DNA of 64,000 bases from Funiculus sociatus GB2-C1 (GCF_039962115.1 NZ_JAMPKJ010000009.1:1-64000), one strand, 5' to 3'; numbered from the stretch's first letter, positions 1-8,940 are shown. Program-made: numbers and translations. Notes: generated by a model not told the origin, from the sequence alone.

Positions 1-101
1 TTGTCATGAATAGATGGCTGTTGTGTGGTAACTCTAGCCTCTCATGTCCCTCTACCCTTTTTCACAAATTCCCCGCGGCTATTGGCTTTCACCTACTTCT
101 G

Positions 102-284
102 TCAGGCAGTCAGGGTAAGAACCTGCTTGTGGTAATCAATAGCTTGTGAAAACTGAAACAGTCCTGCATAGGTCTCTGCCAGATGGCTCAGGCAAGCCAG
201 CTCTTCTTGCCTATCTTGGGTTTGGCGGCAGGCGGACAACCGTTCTAGGTAGTAATCGATTGCTTGTTGAGCTTCTTGAGTCAT
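102..284 (-). CDS. Short TPR-type protein or remnant
   Basis: A short frame of about 60 residues. It reads as one and a half tetratricopeptide helices: the segment around LAETYAGLFQFSQAIDYH matches the usual TPR pattern (A at 8, Y/F at 11, A at 20). Such repeats normally mediate protein contacts as part of much longer arrays, so this looks like the surviving end of a TPR protein. I chose the ATG at 284; an in-frame codon at 296 is also possible. No promoter or partner gene is visible. It could be a free-standing small TPR protein, but a decayed fragment is more likely. Confidence 0.4.
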   Translation of the reverse strand: MTQEAQQAIDYYLERLSACRQTQDRQEELACLSHLAETYAGLFQFSQAIDYHKQVLTLTA

Positions 285-318
285 GACTAATCTCACAGAT
301 ATTAAAAGGCTGACATAT

Positions 319-420
319 TTAGTATTCCCAATTCGGCACAGGTTCTAACACACCCGGTAATTGTAAGTAATAAATCGCGTCTTCTGGCATAACGGAACCA
401 GGAAGAGAGATCGCGTCCAT
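319..420 (-). pseudogene. 33-codon gene fragment, unrecognised
   Basis: A minus-strand frame of 33 codons ends in a stop at 319 and is rich in Pro, Leu and aromatic residues (it contains MPEDAIYYLQLPGVLEPVP). It lies between the TPR remnant and the PIN-domain toxin and stays open upstream through a HIP1 site. It looks like the C-terminal end of a decayed gene. I do not recognise the family, so no function is proposed. Confidence 0.2.
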
Positions 421-460
421 CTTCCCCAGAATGCGATCGCTTCTACTAATATGGCGAGCG

Positions 461-850
461 CTAACTATCAAATGGATTCAACACAATCAACCCATTGATG
501 CGCTGAAAATCATTAACATTGCGAGTTACTAACGTACAACCCTCAATCAAGGCGCAAGCTGCTATTAAAGCATCTCCTAATTTAGTACGATAATCACGAC
601 GGATTTGAGCAGCACCATCTAAAACTGATTCAGTTAGTAATACACATCTGAGATTCCGCAAAAATTCTCGCATTTCTAACGCTTCAGTGTCGCTCAACGC
701 AGGGTAACAGAGTAACTCTACCCAAGTAATGGGACAGTAAAATCCTGTAGCATCGCTCCTTTCAATTTCGTCAAAGATAAATTTTACAGCTAACTCTCCT
801 TTAAAGAAGCCAATGATAATGTTAGTATCCAGTAGATATTTACTACTCAT
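461..850 (-). CDS. PIN-domain ribonuclease toxin (VapC-like)
   Basis: A 129-residue PIN-domain protein, the usual length for VapC toxins, which are Mg-dependent RNases that cut tRNA or mRNA when not held by the partner antitoxin. Visible acidic positions are Asp8 in LLDTNIIIGFF, the Glu in WVELLCYP, the Asp in KLGDALIAACA, and the final TRNVNDF element. Its start ATG overlaps the stop of the upstream small gene by 8 nt (ATGAGTAG), the tight coupling typical of toxin-antitoxin operons. The PIN fold is well supported; the RNA target is unknown. Confidence 0.85.
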   Translation of the reverse strand: MSSKYLLDTNIIIGFFKGELAVKFIFDEIERSDATGFYCPITWVELLCYPALSDTEALEMREFLRNLRCVLLTESVLDGAAQIRRDYRTKLGDALIAACALIEGCTLVTRNVNDFQRINGLIVLNPFDS

Positions 851-1073
851 CCCATTCTGATCTGAGTTGCAACTGGAATTCTAGAGAATCAATGCGCTCA
901 GGTAAAAATCCAAACCATTGGTCAAAATTTTTCCCTGGTGATTTTTGGCTGCTAGTCTGATGCTCTGATATTGCTCGCTGATGAATTAGTGCTGCTAATT
1001 CTTCTAACAGCCGTAGTTGTTCTTCAGCACTGAGGTTTTCTACCTGATGGCGTACCTCGTTATAAGTAGACAT
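843..1073 (-). CDS. Antitoxin partner of the PIN-domain toxin
   Basis: A 76-residue protein beginning MSTYNEVRHQVENLSAEEQLRLLEEL. The N-terminal half is a predicted amphipathic helix pair; the C-terminal half contains WFGFLPERID, an aromatic tail of the kind that wraps around a PIN toxin. It is assigned as antitoxin mainly from position: it lies directly upstream of the PIN gene and overlaps it by 8 nt. The frame is open further upstream, but that part is HIP1-repeat DNA, so I chose the ATG at 1073. Similar small proteins are common in cyanobacteria; I cannot name the antitoxin family with certainty. Confidence 0.65.
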   Translation of the reverse strand: MSTYNEVRHQVENLSAEEQLRLLEELAALIHQRAISEHQTSSQKSPGKNFDQWFGFLPERIDSLEFQLQLRSEWDE

Positions 1074-1116
1074 AGACTTTCTTCTGTAACTCTCGCGTCC
1101 TGATTCCAATATACAC

Positions 1117-1206
1117 AGAGTGCGATCGCACCTGCCAAAATAGCGATCGCATCCATGTTTCCGAGAGTGCGATCGCATCCATGTTTCCGAGAGTGCGATC
1201 GCAACC
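1117..1206. repeat. HIP1-centred tandem repeat between divergent genes
   Basis: Four GCGATCGC octamers occur within about 90 nt. From 1143 a 26-nt unit (GCGATCGC plus ATCCATGTTTCCGAGAGT) is present twice head to tail (1143-1168, 1169-1194), followed by the start of a third copy. It lies between the divergent antitoxin gene and the methyltransferase gene at 1267. Confidence 0.8.
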
Positions 1207-1266
1207 CGAATAGAGCATGGTAGAGTATTTATTTCTATATAAATAAGCACAGCAGCTAGTCTCAAT

Positions 1267-2055
1267 ATGAGTAGGCAAGATTCACAAACTACATTTCAGA
1301 ATCAGTGGAATGCAGAACTCTACGATCGTAAACATTCTTTTGTCTCGCAGCTAGGATCAGATGTGGTAGAAATGCTATCTCCAAAACATGGGGAATTTAT
1401 TCTCGATATCGGCTGCGGAACAGGTCATTTATCCGAAAAAATTACAAATTTTGGTGCTAAAGTAGTTGGCATTGATAGTGCAGCCACGATGATTGAGCAG
1501 GCACGAAAAAATTATCCTGCTTTACAGTTTGAGGTAATAGATGCAACTAATTTACAATTTACAGAACAGTTTGATGCTGTCTTTTCAAACGCGGCACTTC
1601 ATTGGATAAAAGAGCCTGAAAAAGTTGTGTCTGGTATTTATGGAGCGTTAAAACCAAAAGGGCGTTTTGTGGCTGAATTTGGCGGGAAGGGAAATGTTAA
1701 AGCAATCGTTACAGCTATCTATAATGCCATTCAAGCTGCCGGTTATCCTGTCGAGGAAGCTCTAAATCCTTGGTATTTTCCCAGTATTGGGGAATATGGT
1801 GCTTTATTAGAAGAACATAGTTTAGAGTTAACTTTCGCAACCCTATTTGACCGTCCAACACCATTAGATGATGGAGAACAAGGGATGCAAAATTGGATAA
1901 AAATGTTTGCAAATAATATTTTGACTGCATTTCCTGCTGATCAAAAAATGAGCATTATTGCTGATATCGAAAAGCAGTTGCGTCCAACACTGTATAAAAA
2001 TGGCACTTGGTTTGCAGATTACAGACGAATTCGAGTAATTGCCATTAAAGATTAG
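1267..2055 (+). CDS. Class I SAM-dependent methyltransferase
   Basis: A 262-residue methyltransferase. The SAM-binding motif I is clear: FILDIGCGTGHLSEKI at about residues 45-60, followed by the acidic end of strand 2 (VVGIDSAATMI) and the motif IV-like FDAVFSNAALHWI. The layout resembles trans-aconitate 2-methyltransferase and related small-molecule enzymes (ubiE/Tam group), but the substrate cannot be read from sequence. It stands alone on the plus strand, divergent from the toxin-antitoxin pair, with the HIP1 repeat cluster in its upstream region. Confidence 0.8.
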   Translation: MSRQDSQTTFQNQWNAELYDRKHSFVSQLGSDVVEMLSPKHGEFILDIGCGTGHLSEKITNFGAKVVGIDSAATMIEQARKNYPALQFEVIDATNLQFTEQFDAVFSNAALHWIKEPEKVVSGIYGALKPKGRFVAEFGGKGNVKAIVTAIYNAIQAAGYPVEEALNPWYFPSIGEYGALLEEHSLELTFATLFDRPTPLDDGEQGMQNWIKMFANNILTAFPADQKMSIIADIEKQLRPTLYKNGTWFADYRRIRVIAIKD

Positions 2056-2207
2056 CTCGTTTTAGCTTCAATTAAGCGATGGCACTACCTTGGTGTACCT
2101 TTCCCAAGCTTGCGATCGCGCACATTTTCCCCAGAATGCGATCGCATTTCCCGAATTGGAACTATATTAAGCGAATACCCAAATTGCTGAATTTAAAATT
2201 AAATTCT

Positions 2208-3002
2208 ATGAAAATTCGCAACTATATCAGTTTGTTGGTGCGGCGAACTTTACCGGAAGTCTACAACACTTATCACGGGTACCAAAAGCTTAAACTTCCC
2301 GAAAACATCCAACGGATTAACAATCTAATCATTCAAAAATACGGTTTAGTTGTTCAAAGTGGCCCTTTTGCTGGCATGGTTCATGTAGGACGCAAGGGAG
2401 GCGCAGCATTAGTACCAACGCTTATAGGTTGTTACGAGGAAGAATTGCATGAAATTTTAGGCTCTGTAATTCAAACAAACTACGACAACATCATCAATGT
2501 TGGTAGTGGCGAAGGTTACTATGCAGTTGGATTTGCTTTAAAGATACCTACCGCCAAGATTTATGCTTTCGAGATTAACCCCATTGCTAGGCGAATGTCT
2601 AAGGAAATGGCACGAGCTAATGGTGTTTTTGACCGTATATTTTTTGCTGGAGAATGCGATATAAAAGCATTGAATGAGGCAATAGATAAAAAATCGCTAG
2701 TATTTATGGATTGTGAAGGCGGTGAAGTTGATTTACTACAACCGGATCTGGCACCTAATCTTAGATACAGCGACGTGTTAGTTGAATTACATGACTTTTT
2801 AAACCCAACAATTTCAGAAACTATTCTGTCCCGCTTTAAAGAAACTCATGATATCACGTTAATAAGTAGTACAAAGCGCGAGCCAGAAGCATATGCAGCA
2901 ATTGGCTTCCTCAATGAAGAAGACCGTCAAATTGCTGTTAGCGAGTTTCGTCCAGCAGTAATGCAGTGGGCATTTATGACTGCTAAATCTTATCAAAAAT
3001 AA
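2208..3002 (+). CDS. FkbM-like / class I methyltransferase-fold protein
   Basis: The frame is open from 2079, but residues 1-43 derive from a HIP1-rich stretch. I prefer the ATG at 2208, which gives 264 residues beginning MKIRNYISLLVRR. A Rossmann SAM-binding signature is visible in NIINVGSGEGYYAVGFAL, then KIYAFEINPIARRMSK, and the acidic motif VFMDCEGGEVDLL resembles the catalytic region of FkbM-type O-methyltransferases. It follows the preceding methyltransferase on the same strand, so the two may be cotranscribed. The substrate is unknown; a sugar or natural product is possible. Confidence 0.6.
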   Translation: MKIRNYISLLVRRTLPEVYNTYHGYQKLKLPENIQRINNLIIQKYGLVVQSGPFAGMVHVGRKGGAALVPTLIGCYEEELHEILGSVIQTNYDNIINVGSGEGYYAVGFALKIPTAKIYAFEINPIARRMSKEMARANGVFDRIFFAGECDIKALNEAIDKKSLVFMDCEGGEVDLLQPDLAPNLRYSDVLVELHDFLNPTISETILSRFKETHDITLISSTKREPEAYAAIGFLNEEDRQIAVSEFRPAVMQWAFMTAKSYQK

Positions 3003-3069
3003 GAGTATATTCAGCAACACAAAGATAAATTATGCCAAAATTATTACAGCTAAATAGCCTTTGTTGCTG

Positions 3070-5007
3070 ATGAAACGGTTCACAATTTTTCGCTACGCAG
3101 CGACAGTATCCGTACTGGCTCTACTGGTATTGGCTTGTCGCGATCGCACTATTCTCGTATCCAGCGCCAATACACCTAGTCCAGATACTTTAAACTTACT
3201 TCAGGCGGAGCCGCCCCCTGCAAAGGCATTTAAAAACCAGTGGACACCTGAACTTGAAAAAGAATTTCAGCAACGAGCTAAAGAAGTTATTAAGTATTAC
3301 GCAGGCAAAAAATATGGCAACACCTATGGAGAGAATGAAAAAGCGTCTTATCCTAATGCCATGTTTGACTTTTTGGATGGAAATCGGGAGAAAGCGATCG
3401 CATTTCTTGAAAATGAAGATAATCAAGCCAAAGATAACGCCCACACCGAAGGGATTGACTATTACTATTCTTTCACTCTCAAAGGACAAATTCGCAAATA
3501 CTTCTTCTTCGGTAAATTCCTAGATCCTGCCTACAAACAACGAATGTTTTTAGGTGCAAAAAAGTGGACGCAGCAAGATCCCAATGGTCGTCCTCACCCA
3601 ATTTATGGGCAAGGTCGTGGCGGTGACGGTTGGGGGCCAGAGGTGCGCGGTAGCTGGGTGGATGGACGCAATACAGATAATCTCAGGGCGATGCGAGAGA
3701 TATCCGTTTATCTAATGGCGGAGGAAACTGGAAATGAAGATGTGCGACAGCTTTATAAAAAGAGAATTCAGCGGTATGTTTGGGCGCTTTATCATATTGG
3801 TATGGGCGAGTGGGATTCGGAAAATTATCACGGTCATACCCTAGCTGCGTATCTTAATCTTTACGATTTCGCTAAAGATACAGAAGCGAAAATGTTAGGT
3901 AAAGCAGCTTTAGATTGGCTTTGTGCTGCGGGGGCATTGAAGTATTATCACGGTGGTTTCGGGGGGCCATCTAAACGAGATTATGGTAATAGTAATGTAG
4001 TTTATGGTTCATCTGCCGCACGTTTGCTATGGCTATATTTTGGGGATAATTCGCTACCTAATCCTAAACCTGAACGCGATTCAATTCACGTAGTTACTAG
4101 CAGTTACCGTCCTCCATTGGCAGTTGTAGCATTAGCCAGAAAACAGTTTAAAAAGCCGATTGAATTACTTAGTACCAAGCCAGTTTATGAAAATTGGAAA
4201 CCTGGAGGTGAAGATAAACCTGGTTATTGGGAAACCACATTTTTCGGTAATACTTATCAACTGGGTAGTGTTGTTGCAGAGTTTAGCGATGGTGATGTTG
4301 GAACTTTCAAATTGATGGCTGAAAATTCTCAGCGTGGGGTGGATTATTTTGTAGCCAATACTGGTAGCGACAGGCTAAAGCCTGGAAAAAATAAAGGCGA
4401 TCAAATAGGACAATACCGCAATCTTTTGATTTGGCTACGGCCAGCCTCAAACCAACCCTTTTATTTTCAGATTCCTAAAACTGCCGTATCAGAAATTGAA
4501 GATGGAATTTGGTTCTTTAAGTTTGAAAAGACTTGGCTGGCTGTTCATCCCATAAACCTAAATAATTACACAAAAATTCCTATTAAAGGAAAAAAACTAG
4601 AGGAGTTATACCGCGATGAAGTAATGCTGAAAGCCACACCTCAAGGGAATCAATATGCTGGATTTACGCTGGAGGTGGGAGATAAAATTACAAGCAGTTA
4701 TGCTAGTTTTAAAGAATCTGTGAAGAAAAAAAGTAAGTTGGACTTGAGCCAGATAGCAGCTGGTACAGTACAGCTAAAAGGAGTTAATGGCGATAATCTG
4801 AAAGTAACTCATAATTCTCAAAATGAGCTGCCAACTATTGTTCGCAATGGTGTCAAGTATGACTGGTTTAAAAATTATGCTTTATACAAGCCAACTGAAG
4901 GAAATAGCCCTATCTCTCTAGGTTGGAAACAAGGTAAACTGCGGGTAGAAGCTGGCGGTTTAGTGTTTGAAGAGACGGTTTCACGTGATGGAAAGGTGAG
5001 TTTATAA
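3070..5007 (+). CDS. Large secreted lipoprotein of unknown function
   Basis: A 645-residue protein with an N-terminal lipoprotein signal: basic start, hydrophobic run and lipobox LVLAC with Cys at 23 from the ATG at 3070. A TTG at 3061 is also in frame. The mature part begins with a charged helical stretch. A central region rich in Trp, Tyr and His (residues about 150-330, with GDGWGPEVRGSWVDGRNTDN and NYHGHTLAAYLNLYDFA) looks like an alpha/alpha-barrel. A C-terminal beta-rich half follows. That combination is seen in polysaccharide lyases of the heparinase/alginate-lyase type, but I see no diagnostic catalytic motif, so the function stays open. Confidence 0.6.
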   Translation: MKRFTIFRYAATVSVLALLVLACRDRTILVSSANTPSPDTLNLLQAEPPPAKAFKNQWTPELEKEFQQRAKEVIKYYAGKKYGNTYGENEKASYPNAMFDFLDGNREKAIAFLENEDNQAKDNAHTEGIDYYYSFTLKGQIRKYFFFGKFLDPAYKQRMFLGAKKWTQQDPNGRPHPIYGQGRGGDGWGPEVRGSWVDGRNTDNLRAMREISVYLMAEETGNEDVRQLYKKRIQRYVWALYHIGMGEWDSENYHGHTLAAYLNLYDFAKDTEAKMLGKAALDWLCAAGALKYYHGGFGGPSKRDYGNSNVVYGSSAARLLWLYFGDNSLPNPKPERDSIHVVTSSYRPPLAVVALARKQFKKPIELLSTKPVYENWKPGGEDKPGYWETTFFGNTYQLGSVVAEFSDGDVGTFKLMAENSQRGVDYFVANTGSDRLKPGKNKGDQIGQYRNLLIWLRPASNQPFYFQIPKTAVSEIEDGIWFFKFEKTWLAVHPINLNNYTKIPIKGKKLEELYRDEVMLKATPQGNQYAGFTLEVGDKITSSYASFKESVKKKSKLDLSQIAAGTVQLKGVNGDNLKVTHNSQNELPTIVRNGVKYDWFKNYALYKPTEGNSPISLGWKQGKLRVEAGGLVFEETVSRDGKVSL

Positions 5008-5017
5008 ACTTTTCATG

Positions 5018-5836
5018 TCACCTTTTACGTTCTGTAACTAAGGTGAGGCTAACCCATTCCCCTTTATTGTTATAGCTGCGAATCATCCGTTGGCGCAAAT
5101 TTGGTTGCAATAACCATCCTGCTTCTAGAAAAAAGGCTTGACCACCTTTCACTTGTAGGGGACAGTTGGAAGAGGCACCATCTGGTAATAATAATACTTG
5201 AATTGGCAGGTTATTTTGGTCAAAGTGAAGAATGGAACCGTTAATTTTAGCGGTTGAAGTGATGGTTCTGTCGCCAAAAGTCAATTTCTGAAATAAGCGA
5301 TCGCTTTCTTTTTGCTCTACCTTCAGCGTGCTAGAATAAGTATCAGTGTTTTGATTGTCTGGATAAATTGTCACCGCTTCTCCCTGCCATTCTCCCACCA
5401 AATCATTAACAGTTAAGGCTGGGCGTTCTGGGGAGTCTGTCTCGGCTAATTTTTCCCGTATTAAGGTAATTCTATCTAACTTCCCTTCACGGTTAAATAG
5501 CTGCACCAAGCGCATCCTTCTGGTGCCATCAATCAAACCTAATTCCGCCCCAAATTCTGAGAAAGGAGCTTGTTGAATTGAGCCTTGAGAAAATGCCCCA
5601 TTCTCAAAAAATAAAACGCTTTTTCCAAGAGAACTATATTCTAAAACTTTCTCTTCTGCCTGTTGACCGGGTGGTAAGCGGCGGATAATTTGGCGAATGG
5701 TTTGGTTATTGTTTAAACCTTCCAGGGAGACAACTGTAGGCGTGTCTTCCAGTAACTCTACTTGGGGCGAAAGTCGGGTAAATGAGCCTTGCCATTCCCC
5801 AAGATTTTGTAGTAAAGATTCCCATTGCGATCGCAT
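5018..5836 (-). CDS. DUF3598-type protein
   Basis: A 272-residue protein with two related beta-barrel-like halves. Each half starts with a W(Q)G motif: GEWQGSFTRLSP near residue 13 and GEWQGEAVTIYP near residue 148. This matches the cyanobacterial DUF3598 family, which shares the calycin-like fold of phycobilin lyases (CpcS group). No catalytic residue can be assigned. It lies 25 nt downstream of ftsX on the same strand, so the two may be cotranscribed, and it converges with the lipoprotein gene. Confidence 0.7.
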   Translation of the reverse strand: MRSQWESLLQNLGEWQGSFTRLSPQVELLEDTPTVVSLEGLNNNQTIRQIIRRLPPGQQAEEKVLEYSSLGKSVLFFENGAFSQGSIQQAPFSEFGAELGLIDGTRRMRLVQLFNREGKLDRITLIREKLAETDSPERPALTVNDLVGEWQGEAVTIYPDNQNTDTYSSTLKVEQKESDRLFQKLTFGDRTITSTAKINGSILHFDQNNLPIQVLLLPDGASSNCPLQVKGGQAFFLEAGWLLQPNLRQRMIRSYNNKGEWVSLTLVTERKR

Positions 5837-5861
5837 AATTTAATTTTAGATTTTGGATTGA

Positions 5862-6764
5862 TTATCGTACAGCAAAGCGACGGACAGCAAACAAACTCCC
5901 GATTAAGCCTACCGAACCGCCGAGACACAGGAGAATCACAGGTAACATAAAAATTTGTATTGGACTAAGTTGCAAACCGTTGACCAGAAATTGGATAAAA
6001 TTCGGTTGAGAAGTAAGCAAGTTATTCAAAGTACGTCCAACGGTGCTGATGAGAAGCCAAGCGATCGCAGCCCCAACCAAACCAAAGGTAATTCCCTGTA
6101 AAATAAACGGCAGGTAAATCCATACCGTAGTTGCTCCCACCAGCTGCATTATCTCAATTTCCCGCCGTCGTGCCATCACAATCAGACGAATTGTTGTTGT
6201 AATTACTGCAACTGCCGTCAAAGTAAGTAAGGTGGTGATAGTAAGGCTAACGTAGCTCAGACCTTTATTCAGCTGAGCTAATCGTTGCAAAGCTTCATCC
6301 ATATACTGTACGCCATCCACACCTGGGATTTTTACCAGCTTTTGGGCTAAAATTGGCACTATCTCAGAGTTACGTACCTTGACTTTTAGCTCATCCACGA
6401 GAGGATTTCCCTCTAGCTGCTGGGTAGCACCGTCGATATCGGAAATTAAGAGTTCTTTAACTAGAGATTTCCAAGCTTGCTCTTTGGAAATCGTTTTTAT
6501 CTCAACCACTTCTGGCATTTTTTCCACAGCCGGGGCGACCATTTCCACTCGCGCCCCAGGATCTAAATATACAGATACTTCCAGTTGGCTGCCAAATTGA
6601 GTCAGCAGGCGTTCCATTTGCCAAGATGCTTGCAGACTCATGCCAAATAGAAACAGTAACACGGTGACTGTACTAACCGCCGCCCAGTTCATCCAACCGC
6701 CGCGTCGCAAGCCCCGCAATGTTTCGCGCAGTAGGTAATCTAATTTACTTAGGAATTTAAACAC
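5862..6764 (-). CDS. ftsX: Cell-division ABC transporter permease FtsX
   Basis: An FtsX permease of 300 residues. It has a short cytoplasmic N-terminus, a first membrane segment near residues 22-45, a periplasmic domain of about 120 residues (LEVSVYLDPGARVEMV onward), and three more membrane segments. FtsX works with the ATPase FtsE at the divisome to control peptidoglycan hydrolases. I chose the GTG at 6764 because AGGAGG lies about 6 nt upstream of it; the frame extends five codons further, to a TTG inside that ribosome-binding region. No ftsE is adjacent, as often seen in cyanobacteria. Confidence 0.9.
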   Translation of the reverse strand: MFKFLSKLDYLLRETLRGLRRGGWMNWAAVSTVTVLLFLFGMSLQASWQMERLLTQFGSQLEVSVYLDPGARVEMVAPAVEKMPEVVEIKTISKEQAWKSLVKELLISDIDGATQQLEGNPLVDELKVKVRNSEIVPILAQKLVKIPGVDGVQYMDEALQRLAQLNKGLSYVSLTITTLLTLTAVAVITTTIRLIVMARRREIEIMQLVGATTVWIYLPFILQGITFGLVGAAIAWLLISTVGRTLNNLLTSQPNFIQFLVNGLQLSPIQIFMLPVILLCLGGSVGLIGSLFAVRRFAVR

Positions 6765-6906
6765 GAATTTCCTCCTCAACCACAGCCATCATCAGAGAGT
6801 TTATAGCACGGGCGTTCGATTCTTTGAAGAGTAGATTTTAGAGCTGCATTAGATTCTACTCTCCCGAATCGCTCCCCATTGCCTCTAATATGTTGTAGTA
6901 TTTGTA

Positions 6907-6975
6907 GTATCTATAGCATTCCTAAATGATTCGTGAAGGCGAAATACCGGACTTCTTTAAGGAGTTCGGTATCTG
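6907..6975. repeat. Dispersed repeat family A, copy 1
   Basis: A stretch of about 70 nt starting GTATCTATAGCATTC and ending in a hairpin (GATACC..GACTTC / GAGTTCGGTATC). Its reverse complement recurs at 46402-46472 with few differences. It lies in the divergent gap between ftsX and the GNAT gene. Confidence 0.75.
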
Positions 6976-7003
6976 AACCGCTGACAATAATTATGGTGAA
7001 GTT

Positions 7004-7879
7004 ATGAATCAGTATCGCTTTAAACAGTCATTCTCTGCTGACTCCAATTTAAGTAATAAGTTGTTTGACTTGGTTGAAGTCGTGTTTCCTGGATTAGGGG
7101 AATTAACAGAATGCGGCAGAAAATTAGGCGCATCGTGGGAAGATGCTTCAACTCCGTTTATTCGCTTTCAGGACGACATAGCTGTTACCCATGTAGGAGT
7201 GTTAGAAATTCCTATGCAAATTATGGGACAAGCGGTGACTGTAGGGGGAGTACATGGAGTATGTACGCGGACGGAATTTCGCAGGCGCGGCTACTACCGC
7301 GAAGTGATGGAGGAGGTGCTGGAATACTGCGATAAATGCTATCAAACGCTGGTATTGACAACGCCGAACCCGGATTTTTATAAGCCTTTTGGCTTTCGCA
7401 AACTAGAAGAATTCGTGTTTAAAATCAGATGGGATTCCCAGAGCAGCAGGGATGGTTTTAGAATACTGAATTTTGATGATGCCAAAGATTTAAAATTGCT
7501 ACACCGACTGTTGGAAACGCGGACACCTGTTTCTAATATTGTTGGAGTTGTGAAAGAAAAAGCCGTATTTTGCTTCAACGAAGGAACTCGCCCTTTATAC
7601 TATGCAGAAGATTTGGATTTAATCGCTTGCATGGAGATAAAAGATACCCAACTCCACCTTTTTGATATAGTGGCAACGCAGATATGCCCGTTGAAAGAAA
7701 TTATCGACAGAATACCCCAAACCATTGAAGAGGTAACGATATACTTTAGTCCTGAACTTTTGGATGCGGGAGATATCAGGGCATTTCCCCACGTATTTGA
7801 TGAGACGGTGCTGATGGTGAGGGGTAAATTTGCCGCAGAGGGGGAAAAATTTATGCTACCGCGTTCGGCGCGTTGTTGA
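7004..7879 (+). CDS. GNAT-family N-acetyltransferase
   Basis: A 291-residue protein with a GCN5-related acetyltransferase domain in its first 150 residues. The acetyl-CoA signature reads VGGVHGVCTRTEFRRRGYYREVM (RRRGY is the R/Q-x-x-G-x loop), followed by TTPNPDFYKPFGF, the usual late GNAT strand. The C-terminal 130 residues form a second, unassigned domain, as in Eis-like two-domain GNATs. The acceptor substrate is unknown. It is transcribed divergently from ftsX, with dispersed repeat copy A in the gap. Confidence 0.75.
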   Translation: MNQYRFKQSFSADSNLSNKLFDLVEVVFPGLGELTECGRKLGASWEDASTPFIRFQDDIAVTHVGVLEIPMQIMGQAVTVGGVHGVCTRTEFRRRGYYREVMEEVLEYCDKCYQTLVLTTPNPDFYKPFGFRKLEEFVFKIRWDSQSSRDGFRILNFDDAKDLKLLHRLLETRTPVSNIVGVVKEKAVFCFNEGTRPLYYAEDLDLIACMEIKDTQLHLFDIVATQICPLKEIIDRIPQTIEEVTIYFSPELLDAGDIRAFPHVFDETVLMVRGKFAAEGEKFMLPRSARC

Positions 7880-8004
7880 TGAAAGTACGTGTTGGGGGAC
7901 GAGAGTAAGGGAGTTAAGTAGCAAGGGAGCTAACAACTGAGAACTGTTAAGATATAAGAAAATCGCAATGTTTAAAATTTAGCTGTCTTGCGAGTCGCAA
8001 TACC

Positions 8005-8583
8005 ATGACCATGACGAGTGAAGTTGCCGTCGAAAAGAAAAAGTTAGAAAAACCGCCTTTAGAGATTCACTATATGGGCGATCGCGTCCTGCGTCACCCT
8101 GCCAAGCGTATTGCCAAGGTAGATAACGAAATTCGGCAACTCGTGCGGGAAATGCTGCAAACCATGTACAGCGCAGATGGTATCGGTTTGGCAGCCCCCC
8201 AAGTGGCAGTGCACAAACAGCTGATTGTCATTGACACCGAACCGGATAACGCCGCTAATCAGCCTTTAGTGCTGATTAACCCGGCTATCAAGAAATTCGG
8301 GCGCGACTTGTGTATGTTTCAAGAAGGCTGTCTTTCTATTCCTGGTGTTTATATCGACGTGAAGCGCCCGGAAATGGTTGAAGTCACTTACAAAGACGAA
8401 CAGGGCCGTCCGCGTAGTATGAAGGCAACTGGGCTGCTTTCCCGCGCCATTCAGCACGAGATGGATCACCTGAATGGGGTGCTGTTTGTTGACCGCGTAG
8501 ACAATGCTTTGGTGTTAAATGAAGAGTTGAAAAAGCACGGCTTCTCGGCTCAAGCTGTCAATCCCGCACCCAAGGGATGGTAG
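8005..8583 (+). CDS. def: Peptide deformylase
   Basis: A peptide deformylase of 192 residues, which removes the N-formyl group from nascent proteins. All three family motifs are present: GIGLAAPQ (59-66), EGCLSIPG with the metal ligand Cys109, and HEMDHLNG with metal ligands His151 and His155 and catalytic Glu152. About 20 residues precede the conserved core, as is common in cyanobacterial and plastid-like forms. A small membrane-protein gene follows after 9 nt and may be cotranscribed. Confidence 0.95.
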   Translation: MTMTSEVAVEKKKLEKPPLEIHYMGDRVLRHPAKRIAKVDNEIRQLVREMLQTMYSADGIGLAAPQVAVHKQLIVIDTEPDNAANQPLVLINPAIKKFGRDLCMFQEGCLSIPGVYIDVKRPEMVEVTYKDEQGRPRSMKATGLLSRAIQHEMDHLNGVLFVDRVDNALVLNEELKKHGFSAQAVNPAPKGW

Positions 8584-8592
8584 TATTCCGTC

Positions 8593-8790
8593 ATGATGAC
8601 TCCGAAAAGTGGTGTATTTTTGCTTGGTTCGTGCGTAGCAGGGATAGCAGCTGTTGGTTCCGTCTTTGAACTTGCTTCTGGAGACCCCCGGCTGGGTAGT
8701 CTGACTACGGGAATTATTCTGGCTGCCAGCATTCCCTTAGTGGGATTTCTATTTTATGCCGCCGTTCGAGATGCAAACCAAAATTCATGA
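8593..8790 (+). CDS. Small two-TM conserved cyanobacterial protein
   Basis: A 65-residue protein with two hydrophobic stretches (about residues 7-25 and 37-57) separated by the polar turn SGDPRLGSLTTG. This gives a hairpin membrane topology. No function is known to me. It begins 9 nt after def and ends directly at a strong intrinsic terminator, so def and this gene probably form one transcript. Confidence 0.6.
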   Translation: MMTPKSGVFLLGSCVAGIAAVGSVFELASGDPRLGSLTTGIILAASIPLVGFLFYAAVRDANQNS

Positions 8791-8832
8791 AAAGGTGTGG
8801 AGATGTTGTATCCAGCGTCTCCACACCTTTTT
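8790..8832 (+). terminator. Rho-independent terminator after def operon
   Basis: A perfect 14-bp stem: AAAAGGTGTGGAGA at 8790-8803 pairs with 8818-8831. The loop is 14 nt and the structure ends in TTTTT (8828-8832). Confidence 0.9.
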
Positions 8833-8940
8833 ATGGTTAGCCGCAACTTTAGTCGCCCTGTAATTTTTGCCAGAACCCTACTCGATAATCAGCGGTAATT
8901 GCTAAGCTAATCGCTAACGCTTTCTCCCAATCTCTAAAAA

